A stretch of 64,000 nt of DNA from Arctopsyche grandis (GCF_051622035.1 NC_135362.1:22591001-22655000), one strand, 5' to 3'. Counted from the stretch's first letter, positions 42,498 through 54,009 are shown. Translations and numbers: made by a program. The notes: generated from the sequence alone by a model not told the origin.

Positions 42498-43806
42498 CTA
42501 GAAGCGGTCTTTTGACGTGTGCACGTTGTTCTCGTCCATTTCGGCGAGATACTGTATCTCTTGCAGCTCTTGGAACTTTTCATGATCGCGTATGTGCGCA
42601 TAATTTGCTGATAAACACATCAGATAGTGGATCTAAAAAAATTACATTTGCCTTTATTCGGTGTTTATCTGTTGTATAGGATTTTTAATATGTGCCAAAT
42701 TGAGATACAAACCAAACTGAGAATGACTAATAAGCACGAAACTGTCGCCAAAATGAACATGACTTCGGCTTTTTCTACATAGTCTTTGCAGAACGATTTC
42801 ACCTCATGAGGTTCGCATACTTTCATGTCTTCTTGAGGTGTGTTTGCAGGAAACATAAAATCTACAACAGACATACTTTATAAAATAATACTTATTTTAT
42901 CATGATAAAGTTTTAAACATTGCATAAAATGTACGTACAGAATTGGTTGAAGTCAATGCAGGTTTTACTCTCTTGTACATCTGGATTTGAACACATCATC
43001 CAAAATATGGTGAATACGAATGTGACGATCACGAGAAAACAAAGAAGTACGAGCCAAAGCAAAGAGAGGACATACGTTATTCCCATGAACTGAAAATCAT
43101 TCAACACGTTAAAAATTTAGCTCAGTATTTTAAAAGACTGTCAAGTGTTTGGCAACTTACAACGGCACAAGAGATGCGTCCGCCGACTCGTGCTCTCCAA
43201 GCTCGGTACACTTTGTGCCTCGTTGCTCCGGTGGCCAAGCATCCCAGACACAGCAGCATCAAACCCAGAGCTCCCATACAAGCCCCGCCAACTACGAACA
43301 CCATCTGCACAGCTTCTATCCTGTAACACGATTTGGATAATGCGACAGCGACGAGTGCGATTATTTTGTAATAATGAATGCAAGTTGAATTACCAAATGA
43401 GACTGAGTTTAAAAACTTCTTTAAACATGAGGATGGAAAGAGTGGCTCCGCGATACATGGTCGCGCAAAACACTCCGACGCCCAGACAGCACATGATGGT
43501 AGCGATGAGAGTCGCATACGGCACACGGGTCATACATGATTGGCAAGCTTCCCCTGTAAACAATAGAAATCAATTGAAATGTTACCGTTAAGCTGGACTG
43601 GTGAAATTAAGTATAAAATTACCACAAGTTTCATTGCCGCCCACATCACTATGTATCGTTTGTATGGTATACCTCGAGCCGTATCTATCTACTATTTGTC
43701 TGTCATTATTTTCCCTTCGTTGATTAAGCGGTTGCGTGACGGGATAGTCACCGTCGAAATTGGTCTCTAATCCTCTGTGTCGTTGCATTTTTTGGCAAAT
43801 ATACAC
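42498..43806 (-). CDS. M6: Neuronal membrane glycoprotein M6 (PLP/DM20/M6 family)
   Basis: Six exons run right to left (about 43806-43621, 43555-43394, 43322-43161, 43092-42940, 42866-42712, 42634-42498). After a polar N-terminus comes EACQSCMTRVPYATLIATIM, the conserved Cys-rich entry to the first membrane span of the family. There are four hydrophobic segments: TLIATIMCCLGVGVF, VVGGACMGALGLMLLCLG, VLSLLWLVLLCFLVIVTFVF and FILATVSCLLVILSL. The extracellular loop has cysteines (MMCSNP, KTCIDF, KVCEP, KSFCKDY). The cytosolic tail ends in HYLMCLSANYAHIRDHEKFQ and then ...VHTSKDRF. The product is a four-span membrane protein of neurons and epithelia. The first exon shown may be preceded by a further non-coding or alternative 5' exon; MYICQKMQ offers two possible starts. 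Confidence 0.9.
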
Positions 43807-44300
43807 ACCACCAATAGATTGTGAAAATATTCAAGCACTTTGTATGAAGATGTTGGAGTTGTTCAATAAATTATGCGGTATGGATTCACTCATATTACTA
43901 ATAAGTCCTATTTCAATGACGAATATTCACAACGACACGGTGTTAGAATGTTTGGGTTGAATAAGAGGTAAACGCAAAATGATTACTAAGGAATGAGTCA
44001 GAATCGTGTGGTTGATTTAATCAGGAGTGGGGCGATAAAGAGATAAGATAAAGATGAAAGATAAAGAAGCAGAGAGATACCCATGTTGGGGAGTGCACTG
44101 GAAGATCTACACCTGTCCTGTGTTGCCGCCTTCTGTTACTGTCACTGTCACTGTCACTGCAACTGTCACTTGTGCAAACCCACTTTTCCTACTTTCTCGC
44201 ACGCTCCTGTCAGGGCGAGGCCAATAAACACCGAACAGACTTCAACGCTCGATTTTCGCAGCCATTAACACAACTTCTTTTGACATTTTACTTTTACTTT
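43807..44300 (-). other. Sequence upstream of M6, with CACTGT repeats
   Basis: A GC-richer tract near 44083-44230 has CACTGTCACTGT-type repeats (about 44139-44166). It could hold an M6 5' exon or promoter on the minus strand, but no splice pair could be established. Confidence 0.3.
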
Positions 44301-44737
44301 TATACATGATTTGAATACACTTTATAATAAACTCTTTCCGTATGAAAGGCGAAATTATAAAAGAAAAAAATCTAGTTTGTGTTCCAATGTATTCGAAAGC
44401 GACTAGTTTTAAGCTTTTTTATAAACCAATGAAATTGACTTTTGAAATCTTCATCAAGACGTCACCACTCTCTTTTCCAATCAAAATAATTTGAAAAGGA
44501 AATAAAAGAGAAAGATTTTATTCAATAACTTCTGCCGAGTTACATTTAGAGAAACAAATTTATTTCTAAAGCTTTTCTGAAAAGCCCCATATTTCTTACA
44601 ACAACTTTTTCAACCTGTGGCCCAGCAAGCAATTTCTTGCAGATAGCGAACATTTGGAAACAATTAAAAACTAAAAATAAAAAAGTAAAACAATATGTAC
44701 CTACATAAGTATATAATGTTTTCCAATAAAATAATGG

Positions 44738-45556
44738 TAATTGGACTATTCCTCACATTGGGGTGGTCACAAAGACAATTTTTGTCATGAAAATCGCGAA
44801 TACACAATATTTGGCACTCAAGTTCTCGTTACCATGATAGTTATCGTTAGTATGATGGACTTTTCGGCTGCCAGATGTTCCGTTATAGAGATTTTAGTGA
44901 CTTTGTGACAAGTAATTTGTGACCAGTAATCACCGAACCAAAATAATATATTGACAAATTATACAATCTTACAATATTGCTATAAAAGTATTTTATTTGT
45001 GGAGCTGCTTTTTATTATTATTTTTCTCTTACGGCACATGTTTTTGTTGGTAATTGGATTATTCGTCACATTGCGGTGGTCACAAAGACAATTTTTGCCA
45101 TGAAAATCGCGAATACACAATATTTGGCACTCAAGTTCTCGTTACCATGATAGTTATCGTTAGTATGATGGACTTTTCGGCTGCCAGATGTTCCGTTATA
45201 GAGATTTTAGTGACTTTGTGACAAGTAATTTGTGACCAGTAATCACCGAACCAAAATAATATATTGACAAATTATACAATCTTACAATATTGCTATAAAA
45301 GTATTTTATTTGTGGAGCTGCTTTTTATTATTATTTTTCTCTTACGGCACATGTTTTTGTTGGTAATTGGATTATTCGTCACATTGCGGTGGTCACAAAG
45401 ACAATTTTTGCCATGAAAATCGCGAATACACAATATTTGGCACTCAAGTTCTCGTTAGTATGATAAACTTTTCGGCTGCCAGATGTTCCGTTATAGAGAT
45501 TTTAGTGACTTTGTGACGAGTCCTTTGTGACCAGTAATCACCGAACCGTTTTTGTT
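44738..45556. repeat. 313-bp tandem triplication of a MITE plus flank
   Basis: The word TAATTGGA(C/T)TATTC starts units at 44738, 45051 and 45364, exactly 313 bp apart. The first two units are full length; the third ends at about 45550 and lacks about 17 bp internally (GTTACCATGATAGTTATC). Each unit has an approximately 206-bp element (left GGTAATTGG, right CAGTAATCACCGAACC) and about 107 bp of AT-rich flank. AAATAAT occurs next to both ends of the first element, a possible target duplication. Confidence 0.9.
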
Positions 45557-45742
45557 ATTATACATACATGATGAATAAATTAAATGTTTTGTATCTGATT
45601 TTATAATTTTAATATGTATAACAATTAGCCTATTACTATTCAATATAGTTTTTTTAAAAGTACTCGAGTGTCTCCTCTCCCGATAAGTAATTTTTTTTTA
45701 AATCTTTGCGGCTTCTGAGATGCTCACAATTTCTTAATGGAC

Positions 45743-45904
45743 TGTGGCGGCTCGCTTATACGACATGGTCGAGTTTGGTTGCCTTCCTGCGAGTGGGGAC
45801 CAACCCGGCTGGGTTCGGAGAGCCACTACTCACTCTGTCTTCAGCTGTCATATAATAAACACGTGCATTAACATGCCAGTCGTCTCATTCGTTCATCCCC
45901 CATA
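45743..45904 (+). mobile_element. 162-bp solo-LTR-like element, copy 2
   Basis: TGTGGCGGCTCGC...CCCCCATA is bounded by an exact 4-bp duplication GGAC (45739-45742 and 45905-45908). It contains AATAAA near 45853. It is very similar to the reverse-strand copy at 1837-1998. Confidence 0.8.
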
Positions 45905-45979
45905 GGACCAAGTAAAAATAAATTTCCTAAGGTATCATATAAAAACACAACAAAGCTTGCAAAAAGACAGGTATCTTAA

Positions 45980-46200
45980 GGTTCGGTGATTATTCTGCAC
46001 AAAGCGATTTCACACACCTCATTAAAATCTCGATCACGGAACATCTGGCACCCGAAAATTCCAACCATCGAGATTCACTTCGCGAACTATCATAATATCG
46101 AGAATTTGCGTGCCAGATATTTTGTATTCGCGATTTTCGTGGCTATGATTGTCGTGTGCGCGATCGCAATATGCGAAATAGCCCGTTTGCCCTTTCTAAA
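45980..46200 (-). mobile_element. Diverged inverted copy of the 313-bp array's element
   Basis: It begins GGTTCGGTGATTA and follows the reverse complement of the element in the triplication: CGGAACATCTGGCA, TGCCA.ATATT.TGTATTCG and CGCGATTTTC are shared. It stands about 100 bp upstream of the TOM6-like gene and may contribute to its promoter region. Confidence 0.75.
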
Positions 46201-46302
46201 AGAACTAAAAACTATTTACAACTGGCAGCACTGATTGTCAGTTTATCGAGTTAGCGTGCGTGTGTATCGAGCGTGTCGTCTGAAACCGAATCGTTTTGAG
46301 AA

Positions 46303-47137
46303 ATGGTGTCTCCCGCTGGACCCGTCGACAAGCTCATGGACCTCTACAAGGATCCTTTCAAGTGGTCACTAACCAATATTTCTTAGAAACTCGAAAGCCC
46401 CCAAACGTCACGCGAGACCACGTGTCTCCGCAATTCCCACAGCCTGAACAAAATCCCATTCACTTTTATTCCTCTTCATTCAATCTTATTAGTAATTGTA
46501 CCAGATCTTCTGAATTACGGAAAACATATCGTCATTTTAATGATTATAAAAGGCAGCTTTATAAATGTTAGATCGGGGTTCCGTTTAGTACAAATGTCAT
46601 TGATACAACAATTTATTTGATTTTGAATAAGATAATCTAATTAATACGCCATGTGAAGAACCTCGTCTGTATACAATTTGATTACCACGAGCTTTCAAAT
46701 AAAGCACTTAAATATTTATTTCCTTTTTCTACAGCAAATTTTTTCGAATAGTAGTAAAATCAAAGTATACAACTTGCCTGAATTTTGAATCGAATCTAAG
46801 ATTAACGATTTGTAACGTAGAGCCAAATATCATATACGTTATAGTTTCATGAAAATAACGCTATACTATACTATTTATACTAAGTTATTGAAGTAAAAGT
46901 CCATTTTTTCAAGTTTGTAGATTATGAAGTACCGATTTATTTCCATAACACATGCATTGAATATTATCAACATGTTTACGTGACAGTTTATCGGTGTCAA
47001 TTTTATTTATAGAAATTTTTATCTGTAACGTTTCGCATTTCAGGTCAGTGTTGAAAAGCTTCGGATTGTTCGCTCTGGGAATAGCAATAGCAAACGAATT
47101 CATTGGAATGGAATTCATGCCCAAAACCATCCAATAA
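46303..47137 (+). CDS. Small single-span protein, TOM6-like, two exons
   Basis: Exon 1 (46303 to about 46361 or 46364) encodes MVSPAGPVDKLMDLYKDPFK(W). Exon 2 (47044-47137) continues SVLKSFGLFALGIAIANEFI and ends MEFMPKTIQ before TAA at 47135-47137. The product is about 50-51 residues with one hydrophobic segment. The layout (short amphipathic N-terminus, then a LGLFA.G..(L/I)A-like span, then a short tail with a Met-Pro) resembles TOM6, a small subunit of the mitochondrial outer-membrane import pore; that identity is inference from pattern only. Two donors three bases apart (AA|GTGG, TG|GTCA) both keep the frame and would add or omit one Trp. The sulfatase start codon follows after only 87 nt. 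Confidence 0.6.
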
Positions 47138-47224
47138 AATCGAATGTGTCAAATCTTTAGAATTCTATTTAGAACTTTATTTTTGTATAACGATATATTT
47201 TAAGCTTACACATAATACGTCAAC

Positions 47225-50200
47225 ATGAATTCATACATTTACTTCAGTCTTGCAATCTTATTATGTCTTTTTACATCATTCAAAATATGTTTTGCCGCAA
47301 ACAAACCGAACATTGTATTGATAATCACGGACGATCAAGATTCAGTCTTAGGGGGCATGGTGAGTACATATGATTACATCCGTTGATTATATGATTTATT
47401 TATTGCTTATTAATTGTACTTTAAATATTGATTTCAGACTCCAATGACCAAAACTGAAAAGCTTCTGCAAAAAAGGGGTGTCCACTTTATGAACAGTGTA
47501 TGCTTTTAATAAACATCAAACGTGATACTGTTGTCTATATATATTTTTTAATAAATATTATTTGTTTTAGTTTACATCGGCACCGATATGTTGTCCGAGT
47601 CGATCATCTATTCTTACCGGAATGTATCCTCACAATCATAAAACGGTCAACAATACGTTGTCTGGCGGTTGTAGTGATAACAATTGGCAAGAAAATTTTG
47701 AACCAAAGACGTTTGCAGCCATTTTGCAGAAAGACGCTCACTACAAAACATTCTATGCTGGAAAATATCTGAATGAAGTATGCAAATACGATAAACTTTG
47801 TTGTTTTTATTTGATTGAATAACTCATCAATGCTTTTTTTCTGTATTAGTACGGCAAAAACAAAGCTGGTGGACCTTTACATGTCCCGTTGGGCTGGAAC
47901 GAATGGAGAGGTCTGATCGGAAATTCGAAATATTACAACTTTACGTTGTCGCATAACGGCGATGCAATTTCATATGAAAATGGAGAATATTTAACAGACA
48001 TAATTGTCAGTACACAAATTTATTGTTATCATTTAATGGATGAAAGTATAACAGTAATAATTGGATCTATTTTTAGACGAATGAAGCTTTAGAATTCATG
48101 GATTCTGAATATAAAATGGGACTTTTGGATCCGATGCTGATAGTGTTAGCGCCACCTGCTCCTCATGCGCCATTTACTCCTGCACTGCGTCATAGAAATG
48201 CATTTGAAGACTTGCATGTAAAAGAAACGCCCAATTTTAATATCCCTGCTGGAGAGGTGTGTAATCACATATTGCTAGTCTGATTGAATTTTATTTTATT
48301 TTTGAACGTATTAGCCACAGTGAAATTATGTACAGAGTACTGTTACGTACACCGCCGAGTAAGTACAATCGGATTAGGCCGAGTAGCATCCCAGAGACTG
48401 TTTGACCGTTATAATTGGTTTCAAGGATTATCTCTAGACTAAGTGCATGTAAGCTAAACAATGGTCACCGAATTGGCCGCTATTGGTCCTTTCTCAGAAG
48501 TGACCGATACCGTGGGACTGAGTGTCGTGGGAATACATATCCGGGTACATGCCTAAACAATAGGGAAGTAACCGGATGTCTAAGATGCCCCGAGTGACCT
48601 ATTCGTTATAAAGCGGTACTTAGGCGATATCAAGACATTCTGGACGGAGCACTGGCAGTGCGTGTATCTCCTTAATCATCAATAAATGCTGTGACACGAC
48701 TTTGGCCTTTTACTTGGATCCTCCACCCACCTCTACGCAACAGTACTCTAACGCGTCACTGTGGACAGTCACACAATCATAACATCATAATAATAATAAC
48801 CTTAATCATAATAATAACTACCTGTTATATTTTGATGGAAAAATCATTGACATTTCTAATTGATAAAATCAACCACGAGCGTTGCTCCACAAGCACTCAA
48901 CTAGTTCAGCACAACTTATATTAACCTTTTGAGTAGTGAGTTAATTTGAACACCAGAAACGTACCAGGAGTGAGTTTCTTTTTCGGAATCAACTGACTTG
49001 AAAAATCTGAGCGAACACTCTTATTTTGTGGGAAGTTGTAAAGTTGACATATTTCGCTCGATTATATGATTGATTTATTGCACGGCGGCGGCTTTGCCTT
49101 GCATCCAGGATTAAATTCTCGAATATAAATCTAATTTTACGCTAAATTATTTTTATGAGGGTCAAATGAAATAAATTTAGTTAGACGTTTTAATGTTATT
49201 CGTTCGGAACATATTTTATAGTTTTTACATGTGGAAAATATTACTTTAGAAAAAAAATTGTCATCATGTTCAGTCATCAAAATCTAACTGGCTTTCACGC
49301 CTTGTTAAATTTGGTTTCTTTATTCGAATACAAAAATATATATACACAAGAGTAAAAGAGAACCCTCAGTTACACATGAAAAAAAAACGAGATGCAAATA
49401 TGTCGAACAATGAGAGAGGTAGAATATTTTGAGTGATTGAACGTGTCAAAACGTACGGGTACGGCGATACTCTGTGGAGCCCATTTGACTCTGGACGTAC
49501 GGGTACGGCGATACTCTTCAAAGGACAGGTCAATTTCACCAGCAACCTGGTTGAGCAGATATATCGCTCTATATATTGGAGACGTTGCCAACATATTTGT
49601 GCGAGCCACAGGACGAGAAAACAAATCACAATTCCTCAGGTCCCTGAATTTACTAGGTGTATAAAACTTAAATTCATTTAATAACAGCTTTAAAAAGTGC
49701 TTTCCCAGAAACATAAGAAGACGAGACCCCAATGAGTTAAAGCCTAACGCCCCTAATAGGAATGCACTAGGATATAGCCAAGGATAATAACTATATAATT
49801 TCATATTAAGATATCTGAGAAGCCATTTTTGGATTCTCAATTTTCATTGAATGAGTCATATGAGTAGGACTCCATATAATGGAAGAAAATTCTAGAATGC
49901 TACGTACTAGAGATTCATACAGATTATGTATATTCATTTTAATTTTTGATGTAAATTGTTCAGGACAAGCACTGGATCATGCGTATGCCTCCATCTCCGT
50001 TACCGAATGAAACATTAGAAAAGTTGGATGAGATGTATCGATCTCGGTGGCAAACTCTACTATCCGTGGACGACATGGTTGAAGCTGTTGTTAATCGCTT
50101 TGAATTGTATAATGCGATTGATAATACTTATATAATTTTCACATCGGATAACGGATATCATATGGGTAATTCACATGTCTATTATAAATTAATTTGAAGT

Positions 50201-51046
50201 AATTTCATTTTGCATGTATGTGTAATTTGCAATGTATAATCTTTTTTATTATTTTAGGACAATTTTCGCAGCCTTTTGATAAACGACAACCGTACGAGAC
50301 TGACATCAGAGTTCCTTTGATAGTTCGAGGACCGGGAATCGATCCGAATGTAATCAGATTCGACCCGATTGTCAACGTTGATCTCGCTCCGACAATTCTA
50401 AAAATTGCCGGCGTTGAAATAAACAATAGCATGGATGGGATTCCACTTCCGATATTCGATAATTCCGAAAGATCACTGATGGAACCGTCTATTGAAACCA
50501 ACGATGTGGTAATTCCCGATCGATATGATCGGCAGATTTTAATCGAATACCACGGTGAAGGATCGAATACGGCTTCAAGCAGTTGTCCTTCTTTAAACGA
50601 TACAAATTTATTTGTAAGACTCTCATTTAGCAAATATGAATAAATTGTAACAAAAATTTGTATTAATGTGTGATTTCATTTTTAAGGGATGTTCTGCAGA
50701 ATATTTTTGCAAATGTCAAGATTCTAAAAATAATACATATGGATGTGTTCGACACCTTCATACAACGATTAATTTTGTGTATTGTGCATTCAATGATACG
50801 GAGGTATTAAAGTTGGCAAAAAATTTATTGTCGATTATACATTCATAAATATATAATAGAAGATAATTGAATCATTTACTTTTTTAGAACTTTGAAGAGG
50901 CGTACGATCTAATGAGCGACCCATTTCAAATGCGAAATATCATCAGCGAAATGATGCCGTCAATTAAATTCAAATACCAAAACATTCTCAAACATCTGCT
51001 GACCTGTGAAGGAGTGGGCTGTAACATTTACAATGACTTGATTTAA
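47225..51046 (+). CDS. Gns: N-acetylglucosamine-6-sulfatase (lysosomal sulfatase)
   Basis: The start at 47225 gives a hydrophobic signal peptide ([20 protein letters not shown]) followed by [14 protein letters not shown], the sulfatase metal-binding N-terminus. Exons (about 47225-47359, 47438-47499, 47572-47776, 47850-48004, 48078-48256, 49964-50166, 50258-50613, 50687-50802, 50888-51046) join to about 520 residues. [15 protein letters not shown] holds the CxPSR motif whose Cys is converted to formylglycine. HNHKT, GKYLN, the Pro-rich APPAPHAPF loop and [10 protein letters not shown] supply further active-site residues. The C-terminal domain has the cysteine-rich [14 protein letters not shown] and SDPFQMRNI segments typical of GNS. 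The enzyme removes 6-sulfate from GlcNAc in heparan and keratan sulfate in lysosomes. A solo LTR and a LINE fragment occupy the large intron 48257-49963. Confidence 0.93.
48341..48742 (+). mobile_element. Solo LTR, 402 bp, in sulfatase intron
   Basis: TGTTACGTACAC...CTACGCAACA is flanked by an exact 4-bp duplication GTAC (48337-48340 and 48743-48746). An AATAAA signal lies near 48680. It is the same family as 29244-29648, here in sense orientation to the host gene. No internal region remains. Confidence 0.87.
49375..49940 (-). mobile_element. LINE reverse-transcriptase C-terminal fragment
   Basis: On the minus strand the reading [20 protein letters not shown] (about 49935-49876) leads, after a frame break, into [27 protein letters not shown] and [17 protein letters not shown]. 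This parallels the LINE at 11.5-12.1 kb. It is 5' truncated and frameshifted. A segment ACGTACGGGTACGGCGATAC is repeated at about 49452 and 49495. It lies antisense in the sulfatase intron. Confidence 0.8.
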
Positions 51047-51049
51047 TGT

Positions 51050-52116
51050 TGTTAACTTAAAATATATACATATGTATGTAGTAAATCTAAGCTGACTTTT
51101 TATTTGTTGCAAATGAAAGTTTTAATTGGTAAAATGAGTTCTAAATATTAGAGCAATCGTTACGAAGAATGATCACGACTAATTTTCGCTCTACATGAGA
51201 TGTCAATCTCGAAGAAGTGAAATTTTGAAGTAAAGACACGAAAGTGAGGTTAGCGGTGTCACGAAATAGGGTCTCGTAAGTATTTACACAGCCACGAAAA
51301 TTAAACAGCATCACGACATTTTGACGCATTGCTGAATTTTCTTTCGAATGTGAATGGTGCAATACGACATCGTCGTCAATATTTGTAGAAAATAAAACCT
51401 AAAAAAAACCATTAAGGAAAATCGCTCATATTTACTGATGTTGCGTTATTTTTAATCCATCAAAATTCATATACATACAATATGACATGTGCCATGATCA
51501 GGGTCAACGAGAGGGGGGGGGGACCGGGGTAAAGTTCGAGGGCCTGGACTAGTCGTAGGGCCCCGAGTCGGGATATCCGGCTGACTAATATTGATATATT
51601 ATATTATTCTACATAAAAATACATGTAGTTATTTAATACTTAAATGTGTATTATTTTTCAATCCGCGCATTATTTGTGTCCAAGTGAAACTGTGTCTGTT
51701 ATATGACAGTTTCTTATTCAATTTATTAAAAAAAATAACAACCAACATATGAGCCGTTATATTTTAAAGTGGCGGAAGTCCAATATTCGGTTCCGAAAAC
51801 ACTATTTCTGTTTGACTTAATTCACAAATTGCTATTTTATTTTATTTTATTACAGAGAGAAACTTACAGCTAATACAAAGATAATAAAATGAATAGTTAT
51901 ACACGTCTTTTAATTCGATTTGTCCCCTATTTCGGGAAAGCAGAATAAACGTATTACAGGCCAGCAGTATTTTTTAAATATAATTAAACGCAAAACATTA
52001 TATTTTTGTTTTGTTTTGTTTTGCGAGATATTTCTCGAAATGAAGAAAAGTGGACTGATGCCACTTTCAATTATAATGGCTCATATACATAGGTATTTTT
52101 CTAATAGTTCTGATAT
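51050..52116. other. Intergenic DNA after the sulfatase
   Basis: No gene was recognised. It includes a G-run (about 51511-51520) in a GC-rich patch at 51500-51585 and then AT-rich sequence. The patch GATCAGGGTCAACGAGAG (about 51497) partly mirrors GGTGGCCCTGGTCATGATCG (about 52603), which may be two ends of one decayed element. Confidence 0.35.
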
Positions 52117-52125
52117 ATTTTTCAC

Positions 52126-52501
52126 CGGTCTCTGTGACGGGCCCGAATGTGAAACGCCCGAAAACGCAAATATCGGAAGGTAAAGATCGAAAATCGAAAG
52201 ATCTTAAGTCGAAAGATAAAAAAAGGGTGCATGGTAAACGGTACACACTCACTTAATTTGCGCGAGCAGGATACAACAGGAACAAGAGGAACAGGCTTTT
52301 CCTCCCGTATTAATGTGCGCGCGCAGAATACGGGAGGAAAAGCCCTTTTCCTCTTGTTCCTGTTGTATCCTGCTCGCGCAAATTAAGTGAGTATGTACCG
52401 TTTACCATGCACCCTTTTTTTTTGATGTTTCGATTTTCGATCTTTGCCTTCCGATATTTGCGTTTTCAGGCGTTTCACATTTGGGCCCGTGAGGTAGACC
52501 C
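52126..52501. mobile_element. Foldback MITE, 376 bp, 9-bp TSD (MULE-like), copy 3
   Basis: It has the same near-perfect inverted-repeat structure as 25474-25846, beginning CGGTCTCTGTGACGGGCCC and ending GGGCCCGTGAGGTAGACCC. Both sides carry the exact 9-bp duplication ATTTTTCAC (52117-52125 and 52502-52510). Confidence 0.87.
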
Positions 52502-52599
52502 ATTTTTCACATATGTATTTAAAATATATCCATAAGATCTTTTTTTATTTAGTTTGTCATTGGAGCCGGAATTATTTTTTTCCAGGGCCCGGGATTTCT

Positions 52600-53200
52600 C
52601 TCGGTGGCCCTGGTCATGATCGACATCATTTACAGCCGCTCACCATGCACTGCTAGATGCAGGCCTCTCCAACACGCTTCCACTCGTCTCTATCTTGCGC
52701 ATCTTTTATCCATCTTACCCCATGAATTGTCCTAATTTCGTCTACCCATATTCCCTGCGTTCTTCCTTTTACCCATTTGCATTCTCTCGGGTGCCATTCT
52801 AGTACTTATTTTGTTCACCTTTCGTCCATTCTTCTAGCAACGTGGCTCTCCCATTGCCATTTTAATCTCTTTACACTATCCACTATGTCCACTACCCTTG
52901 TCATACTTCTCACCCACGTATTCCCCTTCCTGTCTTTCCTCGTTATGCCGAGCATACAGCGTTCCATACTTCTTTGAATGCATTTTACTTTGTGTACCTA
53001 TTATCTTGGCGTCCAATGTTCAAGCTTTACATCCATACGTCATCACCGGCAAAACGCATTGATCGAATATATTTTTTTCAGGCATCATTAGCATTTTTGA
53101 TTTAAAAACAACATTCATTCGTCCAAATGCACTTCATCCTAATTTCATACGTATCTTTTTTTCTTCTTCTTTACTACCGGATATGTCTAGTATTTGACCT
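52600..53200 (-). mobile_element. Decayed LINE (endonuclease/reverse-transcriptase type) 3' part
   Basis: Read on the minus strand, about 52830-52640 gives W.WHPRECKWVKGRTQG, then WVDEIRTIHGVRWIKDAQDR and EWKRVGEA. This is the conserved C-terminal segment (W.DDIR...W...AQDR..W...GEA) of RTE-like insect retroelements. Upstream parts are frameshifted. The sense-strand open frame at 52777-52977 is its shadow. Confidence 0.7.
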
Positions 53201-53251
53201 AAATATAAATAATTATTTAGGTTACCCTAAATCGGCATTATGGCTCATATT

Positions 53252-53384
53252 TAGAGGTAGGATAGCCAAGGGGCTGCTCATTGTTCCATTGTTGTAAATC
53301 CTTTGTAAAAAAGGTTCGGCAAACCTTTAGCAATGTATTTACAACATTTGAACAATACGCGGCCCCTTCTGGGTCCGGGCTTTA
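53252..53384 (-). mobile_element. hAT-type MITE, 133 bp, copy 2
   Basis: It is an inverted relative of 4476-4609 with ends TAGAGGTAGGATAGCCAAGG and the inverse of TAAAGCCCGGACCC. It is bounded by an exact 8-bp duplication CTCATATT (53244-53251 and 53385-53392). Confidence 0.82.
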
Positions 53385-53505
53385 CTCATATTTTTAATAT
53401 GGATAGTATTTTTCCATAGTAAAATAAATTACAAGAAAAATGTCAAAACGATATTTAATGTCAAATTAACATCTGTAAAATAGCTCGCACGACAGAATCG
53501 GTGTT

Positions 53506-54004
53506 CGCCCGGCAAATCAAACGTCAAACGGGTTGTCAGTAACAAAAATAAAATTTGACATTTCAGTGAAATCATTACCAGTTACATCTTCACTGGGTTG
53601 TGGCGGCTCGCTATATGACATGGTCGACTTCGGTCACCTTCCTGCGAGTTGGGACCAACTCGGCCGTGTTCAGAGTTGCTACCTCACTCCGTCTTCGGCT
53701 GCCATAATAAAAACACGTGCATCAACATGCCAGTCGTCTCATTTGTTTCATCCCCTATAGGGTATACATTTTCACTGGCCCCTATCAGTGAAATCTTTGA
53801 CAGTTGGATGATAGCGCGTTGCCCCGCTCCTGTCCATTCCCACTCTCCTCATGGTCCACACATCGTAATATCTTAGCAGCCAACACTTATTTATTTAAGG
53901 GTTAGGTTAAGTTAGGGTTGGCCCCATTCATTTAATATTAGGTTGTTAGGGTAGGTCTTTATTTTTGTTACTGGCAACCCATTTGACGTCTGATTTTCCG
54001 GGCG
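53506..54004. mobile_element. TIR element, 499 bp, carrying a nested LTR-like insertion
   Basis: About 47 bp at each end are inverted copies with few mismatches (CGCCCGG.AAATCA.ACGTCAAA, then GGGTTG.CAGTAACAAAAATAAA). The interior holds the 161-bp LTR-like element. No target duplication or coding sequence was recognised. Confidence 0.7.
53599..53759 (+). mobile_element. 161-bp solo-LTR-like element, copy 3
   Basis: TGTGGCGGCTCGC...CCCCTATA is bounded by an exact 4-bp duplication GGGT (53595-53598 and 53760-53763). It is more diverged than copies 1 and 2 are from each other. Confidence 0.8.
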
Positions 54005-54009
54005 AGTAA

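Noticed and set aside
52777-52977. Possible small hydrophobic protein gene on the plus strand
   Set aside because: The minus strand here encodes the conserved C-terminus of a LINE, so the plus frame is its shadow.
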